A stretch of 64,000 nucleotides of DNA from DATBAT01 sp963824805 (GTDB lineage Bacteria > Acidobacteriota > Terriglobia > Terriglobales > Acidobacteriaceae), in contig CAWGQZ010000082.1 of NCBI GenBank assembly GCA_963824805.1, forward strand, positions 104,863 to 168,862. The letters are read 5' to 3'. The position numbers were made by a program, and so were the translations under genes. Position 1 is the stretch's first letter; each line of letters begins with the position of its first letter. This document shows, piece by piece, positions 1 to 8,484 of this stretch. The notes under the pieces are model-generated. The model did not search any database. It was not told where the DNA came from and saw only the letters and a list, made by a program, of their open reading frames with translations.

Positions 1-1
1 G

Positions 2-367
2 CTTGGGGCTGAATCATTTGCCGCGCACAACGTGGCTTCGCCGTATCGCGACAAGGTGATTCAGGCATTCAAGCGCCACAAAACCCCTTTGCACATGGAC
101 ATCGAACTGCCCACGCTACAGGCGATCAAGAGATTCGTGGCCACGGGGAACGGGGTTGCATTTCTGCCTGAGATAAGCGTCGAACGCGAATTGGAGCGGG
201 GGGAGTTGGTTCACATTCCAGTCCGCGAGTTGAGCCTGCACCGCAGCTTGCGCTTGGTCCATCGCAAGCCGGCGGAACTCTCTCACGCAGCCCGCGCTTT
301 TTTGAAAGTTGCGGAAGCTATCGCTGCGCAGCGCGCAGGACGTTACCGCTTCCAGCCTGAGGGTTAG
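2..367 (+). CDS. LysR-family regulator, C-terminal fragment
   Basis: The reading frame is open from the first bases of the window, so this is the last 121 residues of a gene that begins upstream. The stretch from the substrate-binding domain (IELPTLQAIKRFVATGNGVAFLP, shown here only in part as 'LQAIKRFVATGNGVAFLP') is the usual second subdomain of LysR-type regulators, where the effector pocket closes. It is followed by a segment on basic residues and a short tail. The DNA-binding helix-turn-helix lies outside the window, so the regulated pathway cannot be inferred. It ends 9 bp before the convergent STAS gene. LysR family assignment is confident; ligand and targets are unknown. Confidence 0.75.
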   Translation, partial: LGAESFAAHNVASPYRDKVIQAFKRHKTPLHMDIELPTLQAIKRFVATGNGVAFLPEISVERELERGELVHIPVRELSLHRSLRLVHRKPAELSHAARAFLKVAEAIAAQRAGRYRFQPEG

Positions 368-376
368 CGCGAGAGG

Positions 377-802
377 TTACGCCATCTGCCAGTGCGAGAC
401 CAGCAAGGCATCTTGCAAAGCGGGATAGATCTCGAACACCGTATCCAAGTTGGTTAGCTGGAACAAGCTGAGTGTCTGGCGATTTGGCGACGCTAGCCGC
501 AGACTGCTGCCACTGGCGTTCGCCAGGTGGAGTGCGTTGATCAGGCTGCCAAGGCCGGCGCTGTCGATCATCTCGATGTCTCGCAGATCAAGCACGATCT
601 GTTGCGCACGCGGCAGCAACTGCGCCACGGTGCGCGACAGGCTTGCTGCTTCGTCGCGATACGCGATTCGGCCGTGGCAATGAACCACGGTCACGTCCTC
701 ATGAACTTCGATTTCCGTACTTAACTTCAACTGCGACTTCCTTTCTGGTGTCGGCAAAAACTGTGCCGTAGCTTCGTTTGCGCTGGTAGTTACTGTACTC
801 AT
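377..802 (-). CDS. STAS-domain anti-sigma factor antagonist
   Basis: A 141-residue single-domain STAS protein of the SpoIIAA/RsbV type. The core motif IDSAGLGSL has the Asp-Ser pair at about residues 80-81; the Ser is the position phosphorylated by an anti-sigma kinase in this family. Such proteins release a sigma factor by binding the kinase/anti-sigma when unphosphorylated. I prefer the ATG at 802 because a TAGG Shine-Dalgarno-like sequence sits 9 nt upstream; the ATG at 811 would overlap it. An unusual 25-residue N-terminal extension precedes the fold. No kinase or sigma gene is adjacent, so the partner is encoded elsewhere. It is divergent from the beta-barrel gene at 969. Confidence 0.85.
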   Translation of the reverse strand: MSTVTTSANEATAQFLPTPERKSQLKLSTEIEVHEDVTVVHCHGRIAYRDEAASLSRTVAQLLPRAQQIVLDLRDIEMIDSAGLGSLINALHLANASGSSLRLASPNRQTLSLFQLTNLDTVFEIYPALQDALLVSHWQMA

Positions 803-847
803 GTTTTGCATCCTACCGATTAGACGATCCCGTAAGCGTTTCAGGTG

Positions 848-865
848 TGTAAAATTTTATTTACA
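848..865. promoter_or_regulatory. AT-rich inverted repeat in divergent intergenic region
   Basis: TGTAAA and TTTACA form 6-bp arms around a 6-nt AT core in the 166-bp gap between the divergent STAS and beta-barrel genes. Position and symmetry fit an operator or a promoter-proximal site. The arms are short, so this is a weak call. Confidence 0.25.
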
Positions 866-968
866 TACCGGTATAGTGTTCGCAGAGGGAAAAATTTTCG
901 CCGGCTGGGAACTAAACGTGAACCATCTGATAAGTTCTGTCGTATTAGTTTGCAAGGGGAGGAAAGCT

Positions 969-1496
969 GTGCGCAAGGTTTCTCTGGTAACGTTGGTGTT
1001 ATTAGCGCTGGCGGGGATAGCTGGCGCCCAAGTACCCAAAGGTAACATTTTCGGCGGATACTCCTTCGCCAAAGCCGATATCGGCGGAGGCGACCGCACT
1101 AACCTCAACGGATGGAACGGTTCTCTGGAAGGCAAGATTTTCCCGTTTGTGGGAATTGTTGCCGATGTCAGCGGCCATTACGGCAGTCAAGATTTTGGCG
1201 GAGTGACCGGAGATGGCCGCCTTCTGACCGCAGTATTTGGACCAAGAGTTTCATTCTCCGTAGGGAAAATTAGGCCCTTCGCCGAAGCTATGTTCGGTGT
1301 CTCCCACCTCAAGCTAGATTTCCCGGGATCTTCGCCTTCGGACACTTCCTTTGCCAGCGTCTATGGTGGTGGCATCGACTATCACTTAGTGCCCTTTCTT
1401 GCCTGGAGAGTAGAGGCCGACGCGCTTCGAACCAGCTTTGGCAATGGCACGCAGAATAATTTCCGATTGTCGACTGGTCTCGTCTTCAATTTCTGA
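969..1496 (+). CDS. Outer-membrane beta-barrel protein (OmpA/OprF-like porin fold)
   Basis: 175 residues starting at GTG 969, chosen because GGGGAGGAAAG lies just upstream and because this start places a clean signal peptide at the N terminus (positive VRK, then a Leu/Val/Ala-rich core, cleavage after GAQ). The mature part alternates hydrophobic and polar residues, has Gly-rich turns (FGGYSFAKADIGGG), and ends with ...LSTGLVFNF, a terminal aromatic typical of barrels folded by BAM. It resembles the small 8-strand outer-membrane proteins common in Acidobacteria. No enzyme motif is visible; the role is probably structural. An upstream extension is possible in frame but lacks a ribosome site and would bury the signal peptide. 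Confidence 0.75.
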   Translation: MRKVSLVTLVLLALAGIAGAQVPKGNIFGGYSFAKADIGGGDRTNLNGWNGSLEGKIFPFVGIVADVSGHYGSQDFGGVTGDGRLLTAVFGPRVSFSVGKIRPFAEAMFGVSHLKLDFPGSSPSDTSFASVYGGGIDYHLVPFLAWRVEADALRTSFGNGTQNNFRLSTGLVFNF

Positions 1497-1502
1497 GGAA
1501 CG

Positions 1503-2231
1503 TTAGGCCTGCCAGTATTTATGATCTCGCAGGAAGAACCGCTGGTTCCATGAATTCATCGCTGTGGTGAGGAACAGCCGCGCCACGCGGAAGCGCCCCA
1601 TCTTTTGCAGGCGGCGGTTGGTAGTGCAAACCCCGCCGCGAACGATGCGGAACTTATTGCGCTTCACTTGCTTGCTCAAGAGATAATCTTCGGCGAATCC
1701 AGCTCTTTCGTTGAAGCCACCAAGCTCAACAAAACGGTCCTTCTGGAAAAGCATGAACATCCCTGTGCTAAAGGGATGATGAATGCAGGATAGGTATTGG
1801 AATAGATCGTTCACCAGATAAAACAAGCGATCCATCAGGCTGCCGTCGCGGCAAAGTACGTTTGTAGTGACGCAGTGCAGATCGTGCCTACGTGCCGCCT
1901 CCATCGAACGCCGAATCAAAGTATCGGATGAGAGTTCGATATCCGCATCGAGAAATAAGATGTAGGGAGTGGTCGTGCCGGCTGCGCCTGCATTTCTTCC
2001 GGCGGACGGCATTCCGCCCGGAATCACGCAAACCTGTAACCGGTCGCGAAATTTAAGGACCTCTTCTGCGGTTCCATCGCTTGAGCCTGCGTCAGCTACT
2101 AATATTTTCGTATTCTGCATCCTCGAGTAGTCCTGGCTCACCAGCGAGTTCAGCAACCGCGGTATCAGCTTGGCTTCGTTCTTCGCAGGAATCACGATCG
2201 TCAACTCGCTCAGATTCTCGTTTGAATTCAT
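1503..2231 (-). CDS. Family 2 glycosyltransferase
   Basis: 242 residues of GT-A fold. Visible motifs are TIVIPAKNEAKLIP (nucleotide-sugar binding start), ADAGSSDGT, and FLDADIEL, in which the DxD binds metal and the sugar nucleotide. No transmembrane segment is seen, so it is probably cytoplasmic or peripheral. The start is set at ATG 2231 (MNSNENLSE) because everything upstream in this frame lies inside the phosphoesterase gene and has no GT character. It overlaps the 3' end of that gene by 140 bp on the same strand, implying translational coupling. Donor and acceptor are unknown; the pairing with an LpxH-like enzyme suggests an envelope glycolipid or polysaccharide role. Confidence 0.85.
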   Translation of the reverse strand: MNSNENLSELTIVIPAKNEAKLIPRLLNSLVSQDYSRMQNTKILVADAGSSDGTAEEVLKFRDRLQVCVIPGGMPSAGRNAGAAGTTTPYILFLDADIELSSDTLIRRSMEAARRHDLHCVTTNVLCRDGSLMDRLFYLVNDLFQYLSCIHHPFSTGMFMLFQKDRFVELGGFNERAGFAEDYLLSKQVKRNKFRIVRGGVCTTNRRLQKMGRFRVARLFLTTAMNSWNQRFFLRDHKYWQA

Positions 2232-2910
2232 GGATGCGTACTCCTTTGTCGCCCACAGAGATGTAAGTCGGGGTTGCGTCGGTCCAACAGCCGGTATTGT
2301 AGTACTCGATCCCGTGGTGCTCGCGGTAAAGGGCCGCATGGGTATGGCCGCAGAAGACGCGGTCGACGCCGCGTAACCGTGCATGGCCAAGTGCACCTTC
2401 GGCAACTTTGGTGGAGAGCCGTAGCCAGCGGGTGTTCATCCGATCGAGAAAGCGGGAAAAGCATTTTCCGGTGAAGGCCAACTTTTGCAGTTGCAGATGG
2501 AGAAATGAGTTCACATGGCTTAGGACCAGGTTGTTGACCACGAACCGGTCAAATTGATGTCCGTGGATCGCCAGGTGGTGGCGTCCGGCGTACTGCCAAC
2601 CATATTCCTGATATACCTTCACACCCACCAGGTGGGACATCACCGCGCTTAATCCCTGATCGTGATTGCCCTCGACCCACACCACTTCGATGGCGCGCTT
2701 TGGATTGGAGAGCTTGCGGATGTAGCCGAGGAATTTCCAATGCTCTTTGGTTAGGCGGCGAAAGTTGAGATCGCAAAAGATGTCCCCGAGTAGAATCAGG
2801 CGGCGGAAGGTGTTTTGCCGTAACATGCGAATTGCGTCTTCGGCACGGCTGATGTCTGATCCGAGATGCAGATCGGACAAGATAAGCGTGTCATAAACCG
2901 CGATACTCAC
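2092..2910 (-). CDS. LpxH-like calcineurin-type metallophosphoesterase
   Basis: 272 residues with all metallophosphoesterase motifs in order: SDLHLGSD near residue 12, LLGDIFCD (GD), VEGNHDQG (GNHD), HGHQFD, and CGHTHA (GHTH). These residues hold a dinuclear metal site. The spacing and the HGHQFDRF segment resemble the UDP-2,3-diacylglucosamine hydrolase (LpxH/YbbF) family, which makes lipid X in lipid A synthesis, but many acidobacterial relatives have other substrates. The last ~47 residues are polar and lie within the 140-bp overlap with the glycosyltransferase. ATG at 2910. Confident on fold, moderate on substrate. Confidence 0.8.
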   Translation of the reverse strand: MSIAVYDTLILSDLHLGSDISRAEDAIRMLRQNTFRRLILLGDIFCDLNFRRLTKEHWKFLGYIRKLSNPKRAIEVVWVEGNHDQGLSAVMSHLVGVKVYQEYGWQYAGRHHLAIHGHQFDRFVVNNLVLSHVNSFLHLQLQKLAFTGKCFSRFLDRMNTRWLRLSTKVAEGALGHARLRGVDRVFCGHTHAALYREHHGIEYYNTGCWTDATPTYISVGDKGVRIHEFKRESERVDDRDSCEERSQADTAVAELAGEPGLLEDAEYENISS

Positions 2911-2975
2911 GCTTCCAGTTTAGGTATGGAATGTTACGGGATGATTAAGTTTGCACTAAAAATTGTGCAACCGAG

Positions 2976-3257
2976 TTATGTCTTAGCAGGCGGAGCGACA
3001 TATTCCTTCGGCATGACCGTGCCCTCGCCGAAGAAGAACTGTTGCATTTGCTTCACGATGGCTTCCTGATCTTCGCGTCGCGACGGATTCAAACGGTACT
3101 CGTTCAGCAAGATCTTGCAGTATTCGGTCCACATCTTCCAGGCGTCCTGGGAGACGTGATCGTAGATCCTCTGTCCCAGCTCGGTGTCAAAGGGCGGTTC
3201 ATCGAGCCCGGGAAGCTCCTTGTGGAGTTTGGCGCAAAGGACCTTGTGCTCGGCCAT
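2976..3257 (-). CDS. yggX: Fe(2+)-trafficking / oxidative damage protection protein (YggX family)
   Basis: 93 residues, the usual length for YggX. The N-terminal VLCAKLHKELPGLD matches the conserved segment carrying the single Cys (residue 8), followed by LGQRIYDHVSQDAWKMW and a C-terminal helix with QFFFGEG. E. coli YggX protects labile Fe-S clusters, although how it handles iron is debated. ATG 3257 is preceded by a purine-rich AGAGGAACG. It stands alone between the phosphoesterase and the carboxylase operon. Confidence 0.9.
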   Translation of the reverse strand: MAEHKVLCAKLHKELPGLDEPPFDTELGQRIYDHVSQDAWKMWTEYCKILLNEYRLNPSRREDQEAIVKQMQQFFFGEGTVMPKEYVAPPAKT

Positions 3258-3330
3258 CTTTAATCGTTCCTCTCAGTCTTATTGGAAATATCTTACACGG
3301 TCTGGGTGCAGATCAGAACAGCAACCACTG

Positions 3331-3409
3331 TCACGGATTTTCACGGATCTACCCATTTTAAGAATCAAATCTCTTTCCTCATATCCGCGACGATCCATGA
3401 AATCCGTGG
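3331..3409. repeat. CACGGATTT-type intergenic repeat pair
   Basis: Two tandem 10-mers (TCACGGATTT, TCACGGATCT) at 3331-3350 face an inverted imperfect copy GATCCATGAAATCCGTGG near 3392-3409. A related unit occurs at about 24169-24195. This is a dispersed intergenic sequence; its function is not evident. It occupies most of the otherwise empty 190-bp gap before the biotin carboxylase. Confidence 0.4.
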
Positions 3410-3446
3410 CTCGATTCACTCTTGCTCGGCTATGATCGAGTCGCGC

Positions 3447-4931
3447 ATGTTCAAAAAGATTTTGATCGCCAACCGGGGAGAGATTGCCGTCCGAGTCATC
3501 CGGGCCTGCCGCGAAATGAGCATCGATTCGGTTGCGGTCTACTCCGACGTCGACCGCGCTGCTCTGGCGGTTCTCAAAGCCGACGAGGCCTACCGGCTTG
3601 GCCCGTCGCCGGCAGCCGAGTCTTACTTGAATATCGAGAAAATCCTTGAAGTAGCGACCCGATGTGGTGCTGACGCTATCCATCCGGGTTACGGGTTTCT
3701 TTCTGAAAATTCCAAATTTGCGCAAGCCTGCGCGGATGCGGGGATCAAATTCATCGGACCATCCGCCGCCTCGATGGAAATGATGGGATCAAAAACACGC
3801 GCCCGCCAAAATATGGACCGCAGCGGGATCCCCTTCGTTCCCGGAACATCTCGCGGGCTCGATTCTCCGGAGCAAGCGAAAGAAGTAGCAGAGAAGATCG
3901 GTTATCCGATCATGCTGAAGGCTGCGGCCGGGGGCGGCGGGAAAGGCATGCGTCTGGTAGCTTCCTCCTCAGAACTTAAAGAGTCGCTGGAATCGGCACG
4001 AAGCGAAGCACTTCGGGCATTCGGCAGCGATGAAGTCTACATCGAGAAGGCCATCATCAATCCTCGCCACATCGAGATGCAGATTTTGGCCGACGAGCAA
4101 GGAAACATTGTGTATTTAGGCGAGCGTGAGTGCTCACTCCAGCGCCGTCATCAGAAAGTTTTGGAGGAATCGCCTTCGCCGGTCGTCGACCCCGACCTGC
4201 GCCGCCGCATGGGCGAGATTGCGGTTCGCGTGGCGAAGGCTGCCGGCTACGCGAATGCCGGCACCATTGAATTTCTGGTCGACGAGCACAAAAACTTTTA
4301 CTTTCTGGAAATGAACACTCGTCTGCAAGTCGAGCATCCAGTCACCGAATTGGTCACAGGCCTCGATCTAGTCCAATTGCAAATTCGCATCGCCGCCGGA
4401 GAGCCCCTGCCGTTTCGCCAGGAAGACATACGACTGCGCGGCCACGCCATCGAGTGCCGCATCTACGCCGAAGATCCGGAGAACAATTATTTCCCCAGCC
4501 CCGGGAGGATTACAGCGCTGCACGAGCCATCGGGCCCGGGCATCCGGCTCGACAGTGGCATCTACGACGGCTGGAATGTGCCTATCGACTACGATCCGCT
4601 GCTGGCGAAGCTCATTGCCTTTGCCACCGACCGGGCTCAAGCCACAGGCCGGCTCTTGCGCGCGGTCGAAGATTATTTCGTCGGCGGTATAACCACAAAT
4701 CTATCGTTGTTTCGGACGATTCTGTCCGACGGCGATTTCCAGGCGGGGAAATTTCACACCTCGTATCTGGACAATCTGCTGAAATCCAAATCGTCGACGC
4801 ACGGCAAAGAGGCCGCAATTGCTGCTATTGCGGCAGGGCTGTTTTCTGCCCTCGATCCCGTGCCGGGTAAGAGCCAAATTGATAAGTCTTCGGGGTGGAA
4901 ACGGATTGCGAGGTCAGAGGCCTTGCAGTAA
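3447..4931 (+). CDS. accC: Biotin carboxylase subunit of an acyl-CoA or pyruvate carboxylase
   Basis: 494 residues. The N-terminal KILIANRGEIAVRVIRACRE begins the biotin carboxylase N-domain; an ATP-grasp domain follows with the Gly-rich loop GGGGKGM, the catalytic-side motif EMNTRLQVEHPVTE, and a C-terminal domain. It carboxylates biotin on the carrier protein using ATP and bicarbonate. Start ATG 3447 aligns exactly with the family N terminus; ATG 3432 is an alternative. The tail is about 45 residues longer than plain AccC, as in acyl-CoA carboxylase alpha chains. The biotin carrier gene follows after 9 nt. No carboxyltransferase is encoded nearby, so acetyl-CoA, propionyl-CoA and pyruvate carboxylase remain open. 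Confidence 0.9.
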   Translation: MFKKILIANRGEIAVRVIRACREMSIDSVAVYSDVDRAALAVLKADEAYRLGPSPAAESYLNIEKILEVATRCGADAIHPGYGFLSENSKFAQACADAGIKFIGPSAASMEMMGSKTRARQNMDRSGIPFVPGTSRGLDSPEQAKEVAEKIGYPIMLKAAAGGGGKGMRLVASSSELKESLESARSEALRAFGSDEVYIEKAIINPRHIEMQILADEQGNIVYLGERECSLQRRHQKVLEESPSPVVDPDLRRRMGEIAVRVAKAAGYANAGTIEFLVDEHKNFYFLEMNTRLQVEHPVTELVTGLDLVQLQIRIAAGEPLPFRQEDIRLRGHAIECRIYAEDPENNYFPSPGRITALHEPSGPGIRLDSGIYDGWNVPIDYDPLLAKLIAFATDRAQATGRLLRAVEDYFVGGITTNLSLFRTILSDGDFQAGKFHTSYLDNLLKSKSSTHGKEAAIAAIAAGLFSALDPVPGKSQIDKSSGWKRIARSEALQ

Positions 4932-4940
4932 AGGCAGCCC

Positions 4941-5435
4941 ATGATTTACGACATCAGCATCGAAGGCAAAACCCACCGGGTGGAAGTTCTACGCTCAAAC
5001 GGTGGATGGATTTGCAAACTGGACGGCGAAGATATTTCGGTAAATGTCAGCCCAGCCGGTGAGAGTGTCTTGTCCCTGCTGGTCGAGGGAAAATCGTACG
5101 AGGTGAAACGCGAGAGCGGGCCAACCGGCATGCACATTTGGGTGGGGAGCAACCGCTATGCTGCCGAACTTAGCGATCCACGCTCGCTGCGGAACCGGCG
5201 CGGCGAAGCTGAAGCAGCTGGACCCCGCAAACTGCTTGCCCCTATGCCGGGAAAAGTGGTCCGCGTGTTGGTCGAGGAACACGCCGAGGTGGGAGCAGGG
5301 CAAGGCCTGGTTGTGGTGGAAGCGATGAAAATGCAGAACGAGATTAAATCGCCGAAGAAGGGCATCGTGCAGAAATTAACGGCTGCCGTCGGTGCCAGCG
5401 TCAACGCCGGCGACGTACTGGCGATCGTCGACTAG
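4941..5435 (+). CDS. Biotin carboxyl carrier protein
   Basis: 164 residues. The C-terminal ~70 residues are a biotinyl domain: APMPGKVVRVLVEE, then VVVEAMKMQNEI, with Lys130 in the EAMKM motif as the biotinylation site, and a closing AGDVLAIVD. The N-terminal half (IEGKTHRVEVLRSNGGWICKLDGE) is a small beta domain seen in carriers of acyl-CoA and pyruvate carboxylases. It forms a two-gene operon with the upstream biotin carboxylase and ends 3 bp from the convergent parvulin gene. I give no symbol because AccB and PCC/PycB-type carriers cannot be separated from sequence alone. Confidence 0.9.
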   Translation: MIYDISIEGKTHRVEVLRSNGGWICKLDGEDISVNVSPAGESVLSLLVEGKSYEVKRESGPTGMHIWVGSNRYAAELSDPRSLRNRRGEAEAAGPRKLLAPMPGKVVRVLVEEHAEVGAGQGLVVVEAMKMQNEIKSPKKGIVQKLTAAVGASVNAGDVLAIVD

Positions 5436-5438
5436 GTC

Positions 5439-6507
5439 CTACAGCACTCCATTATTGCCCAGCACCTTGGCTGCATAGAAATTTTCTACCTTGGCGTCAT
5501 CCCGCATTACTTCTTCATAAGCCCCGCGCAAGAGTTGCTCCCGCCGCTCGCGCAACTGCGACCGGATCGCCTGTTGCACCCGCGGGTCGGAAAGCTGCTG
5601 CTGTCCTGCAGGTTCCTTGGCAATCAGCTTCACGATTCGGAATCCGGCGGCCTGCTTGTTCATCGGGTTGATCACAGGGATCACGGGGCTATATTGCCCC
5701 GGCTTAAGCTTCATCACGATGTCTCGGGTGGTGGGGTCGGTATTGCGCAAAGCCGACTCAGGGGTAAATCCGAGGTCGCCGCCATTGCCGGAGGTTTCTG
5801 GGTCTTCGGAGTAGTTTGACGCCAGCGCACTGAAGTCGTCGCCGCTGTCGAGCCGGTTGGATATCATCTGAATCTTCTTGCGGGCGTCGCCCTCGTTTTG
5901 TGCCTTGTCGTTCTTCTGATTGTGCACCTGGGGATTCGGTGTGGTCGTCACCCATATGTGCGCCAGATGATATTGCGTCTCGATAAAGTTGAATTCCGAG
6001 CGATGGGCGTTGTAGTAGTTGGTGATGTCCTGATCGGAGACGCTGATCTTCGACGTGATTTCTTTGTTTAAAACTTTTTCTACGGTGAGCGAGCGCCGAA
6101 CCTCGCGCTTGAAATCGTCCATCGTGATCTTCTTCTCTTTGAGCCGGGCATCGAACTGTTCATTGGTAAAGGGCGATTTGATCTCGCTCAGTTTGCGGTC
6201 AACTTCGTCGTCGGTGGCGAGAAGCCCCAGCTTCTCCGCGCGGCGCATGAGGATTTCGTTGTCGATTAACTGGCGCAAAATGCCAAGCCGTAGGCTGGTA
6301 GCCTGTTCGCCGCTAAGTTTCTGCTCGCTTTCCGATTGCTGGTTCTCGTAGTACTTTTCCAGATCGGCACGGTAAATCTTGCGGCCATCGACAGAAGCCA
6401 CGACATCGTCATCGCCGGCCTTTTTGCCGCAAGCGGCTGCCAGCGTCAGCAACGCCGCAGTTACGCGCGACGGCTAGTGCGCGGCAGACTTGTCGTTTTG
6501 TTTTCAA
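5439..6507 (-). CDS. SurA/PrsA-like parvulin peptidyl-prolyl isomerase lipoprotein (apparent frameshift in signal peptide)
   Basis: The main frame (from 6452 down) encodes an N-terminal SurA-like chaperone region (DGRKIYRADLEKYYE, ILRQLIDNEILMRRAE) and a parvulin rotamase domain (HIWVTTT, DDFSALASNYSEDP, GGDLGF, FRIVKLIAKEP). It should help outer-membrane proteins fold in the periplasm. In this frame the only start is TTG 6452, leaving just eight residues before the LAAACGKK lipobox, too short for export. A TTG at 6507 with an excellent GGAGG site (6513-6517) opens another frame giving MKTKRQVCRALAVA; omitting one base at about 6465 joins it to VTAALLTLAAAC, a complete lipoprotein signal peptide. 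I therefore annotate from 6507 with a one-base insertion. Confidence 0.8.
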
Positions 6508-6582
6508 TCTATCCTCCACATGGCCGGAGCCACAAGTTCGGCCGACCTCGGGAGATCCCCACTCATTTGAAACGAATATAGG

Positions 6583-7524
6583 TCAGTTGCCTGGCGTAGG
6601 CGGCGCGGCCGGCGGGTGTGCGGGCACCGCCACTCCAGCTTGTTGCAAAGCGCGATCAAGCACGGCGCGAACCTCCTCAATCGGAAGTGCGCCATCGATT
6701 TTCTCGCCGTTCACGAACATGGTCGGAGTCGCTTCTACTCCGAGTGTTTCGGCTTCGTGCATCGACGCTTTTACTGCGGTCTCATCCTGCGCTTTGATGC
6801 AGGCCTGTAACTTGGTGGCGTCTACACTCTGCTGCTGGCCTTGCTTAAGTGCGAGGGCATCCAGCGCGGCGAACTGGGCGTCGTGGCTTTTCTCGCTTCC
6901 GATCTGTTTCTGATTTTGGTGCAGGTAGTCGGCGTATTGCCAGTAAGCCTCGTTACTCTGCGCGGCCAGGCAGTTCGCATCCACGGCTGCATGCATTGCC
7001 CAGGGATGAATTTCCACCAGTGGAAAATCTTTATAAATGAACTCTACCCGGTCGCCGTATTCTTTCAACAGGCCCGGAAAAAGATTCTGGTGCATGCGTG
7101 AACAGTATGGACATTGAAAGTCATCGAAGTTCACCGCGACGACCTTCGCATCTTTGTTCCCTCGAACCGGACGGGCTTTGACGTCGATTTTCTTCATCAC
7201 GTCCGCGTAAGGATCGGCGGTCAGATCCATCTTGTTCAACCGAGCAAGCGTTTTTCCGTCCCGCGAAAGAAGGAAATCGAACGCCTGCTTCTTTCCTCCG
7301 CTATCAAATGTGACCGTCAAAGCGTCGTAATTAGGGAACTCACTTGGCTTCAGGGGGCTTAAAACCACCTTTACTTGGGGTGGAATATTGTAGTGACTGC
7401 GCACCTGGCGTTCGATGCGTTGGGCCATCTCCGGTGAGGTCGACTGGGCAGAGCAGCCCGCGCAAACCATGAGAAAAGCCACTAATGACCGCTGGAATAG
7501 AGACACTAGAAACCGCCTATGCAT
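6583..7524 (-). CDS. DsbA/DsbG-like thioredoxin-fold protein, periplasmic
   Basis: 313 residues. Signal peptide MHRRFLVSLFQRSLVAFLMV ends in CAGCSAQ, which could be a lipobox or a type I site. Residues ~30-115 form a small N-terminal domain; the thioredoxin fold has the redox motif FQCPYCSRMH (Cys138, Cys141) and the cis-Pro segment VEATPTMFVNG. It probably oxidises or isomerises disulfides in exported proteins. It sits between a parvulin chaperone and LarE/LptD on the same strand; LptD here has the cysteines expected of a disulfide-dependent protein. Start ATG 7524 was chosen because the longer frame adds 24 residues before a clean signal peptide. The C terminus is Pro/Ala-rich. Confidence 0.85.
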   Translation of the reverse strand: MHRRFLVSLFQRSLVAFLMVCAGCSAQSTSPEMAQRIERQVRSHYNIPPQVKVVLSPLKPSEFPNYDALTVTFDSGGKKQAFDFLLSRDGKTLARLNKMDLTADPYADVMKKIDVKARPVRGNKDAKVVAVNFDDFQCPYCSRMHQNLFPGLLKEYGDRVEFIYKDFPLVEIHPWAMHAAVDANCLAAQSNEAYWQYADYLHQNQKQIGSEKSHDAQFAALDALALKQGQQQSVDATKLQACIKAQDETAVKASMHEAETLGVEATPTMFVNGEKIDGALPIEEVRAVLDRALQQAGVAVPAHPPAAPPTPGN

Positions 7525-7618
7525 AGGAAGGTAAAGAACGATTATCTCATAGGGAAAGTGCCGAAATGTGGCGTGGTCGCACCTGTCAGTGCGCAACCAA
7601 CGGCAGAGTAGGCAAGAG

Positions 7619-8461
7619 CTAACCTCCCCGCCCGATCTCTGTCACCGGCAACAAGGCATTCATCGATCCGGAGCGGAAGCCCTCCATATCAAGGGTAACG
7701 AACGTGAAGCCAAGCGCTTTGAAGATTCGGGTAAATTCGGCGGCCATCTCAGGGGTCAGCGCACGTGGCAGCTCTTCGCGGGCGATTTCTATGCGCACGA
7801 TGTCTCCATGATGCCTCACCCGGTATTGCCGGAAGCCCAGTGTGCGAAGCGCATCCTCTCCCTGCTCAACCATGCTCAGATTTTCGCGGGTCACCGGACG
7901 ACCGTATTCAATGCGCGACGACAGGCACGCCGAAGCTGGCTTGTCCCAAATGCGAAGTCCGGCGGCTCGCGCTAACAAGCGAATGTCCTGTTTGGTAAGT
8001 CCAGCGTCCAGCAAAGGTGCAGCCACCGCGTGTTGTCGGGCTGCCGCTTGTCCGGGGCGAAAGTCACCTTGATCGTCGACGTTCACGCCATATGCAATCG
8101 AATGGTATCCGTGCTGCTCGCGGAAATCCTCCATCACCGTGAACAGTTCGTCTTTGCAATGGAAACAGCGCTTGCCGTCATTGCGAATGTACTCGGGACG
8201 ATCCAGTTCTTCGGTGGCGATTACCTCGAGAGGGATGTCTTGCTCGTGGGCGAACGCGACCGCATCTGCCAATTGTGCCCGCGCCAGACTGGCGGAATCT
8301 GCGATTACCGCCAGCATGTCCTCGCCCACAGCGCGATGGGCTGCCCATGCCAGAAAAGCGGAATCAACCCCACCGGAGTAAGCCACTAATGTTCGTCCCA
8401 AGGCGCGTAGTTGAGACTCCAACTGGGCCTGCTTGGCAGCGAGTTCGGCGGTCAAAGGCAC
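7619..8461 (-). CDS. larE: LarE-type ATP-dependent sulfur transferase
   Basis: 280 residues. The PP-loop AYSGGVDSAFL (residues 27-37) adenylates the substrate; GVNVDDQGDFRPGQ and KPASACLSSRIEYGRPV are characteristic of LarE, which inserts sulfur into the pyridinium nucleotide that becomes the nickel-pincer cofactor of lactate racemase-type enzymes. Cys179 lies in the position of the sacrificial Cys of characterised LarE; Cys99 and Cys102 (RCFHCK) add a CxxC that could indicate the Fe-S-using variant. LarB, LarC and LarA are not in the window, so this copy is an orphan or the others lie elsewhere. Start 8461 is the ATG at the family N terminus, 23 bp after LptD. Confidence 0.9.
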   Translation of the reverse strand: MPLTAELAAKQAQLESQLRALGRTLVAYSGGVDSAFLAWAAHRAVGEDMLAVIADSASLARAQLADAVAFAHEQDIPLEVIATEELDRPEYIRNDGKRCFHCKDELFTVMEDFREQHGYHSIAYGVNVDDQGDFRPGQAAARQHAVAAPLLDAGLTKQDIRLLARAAGLRIWDKPASACLSSRIEYGRPVTRENLSMVEQGEDALRTLGFRQYRVRHHGDIVRIEIAREELPRALTPEMAAEFTRIFKALGFTFVTLDMEGFRSGSMNALLPVTEIGRGG

Positions 8462-8484
8462 CTGTTTATCTTATAAGAAACGCG

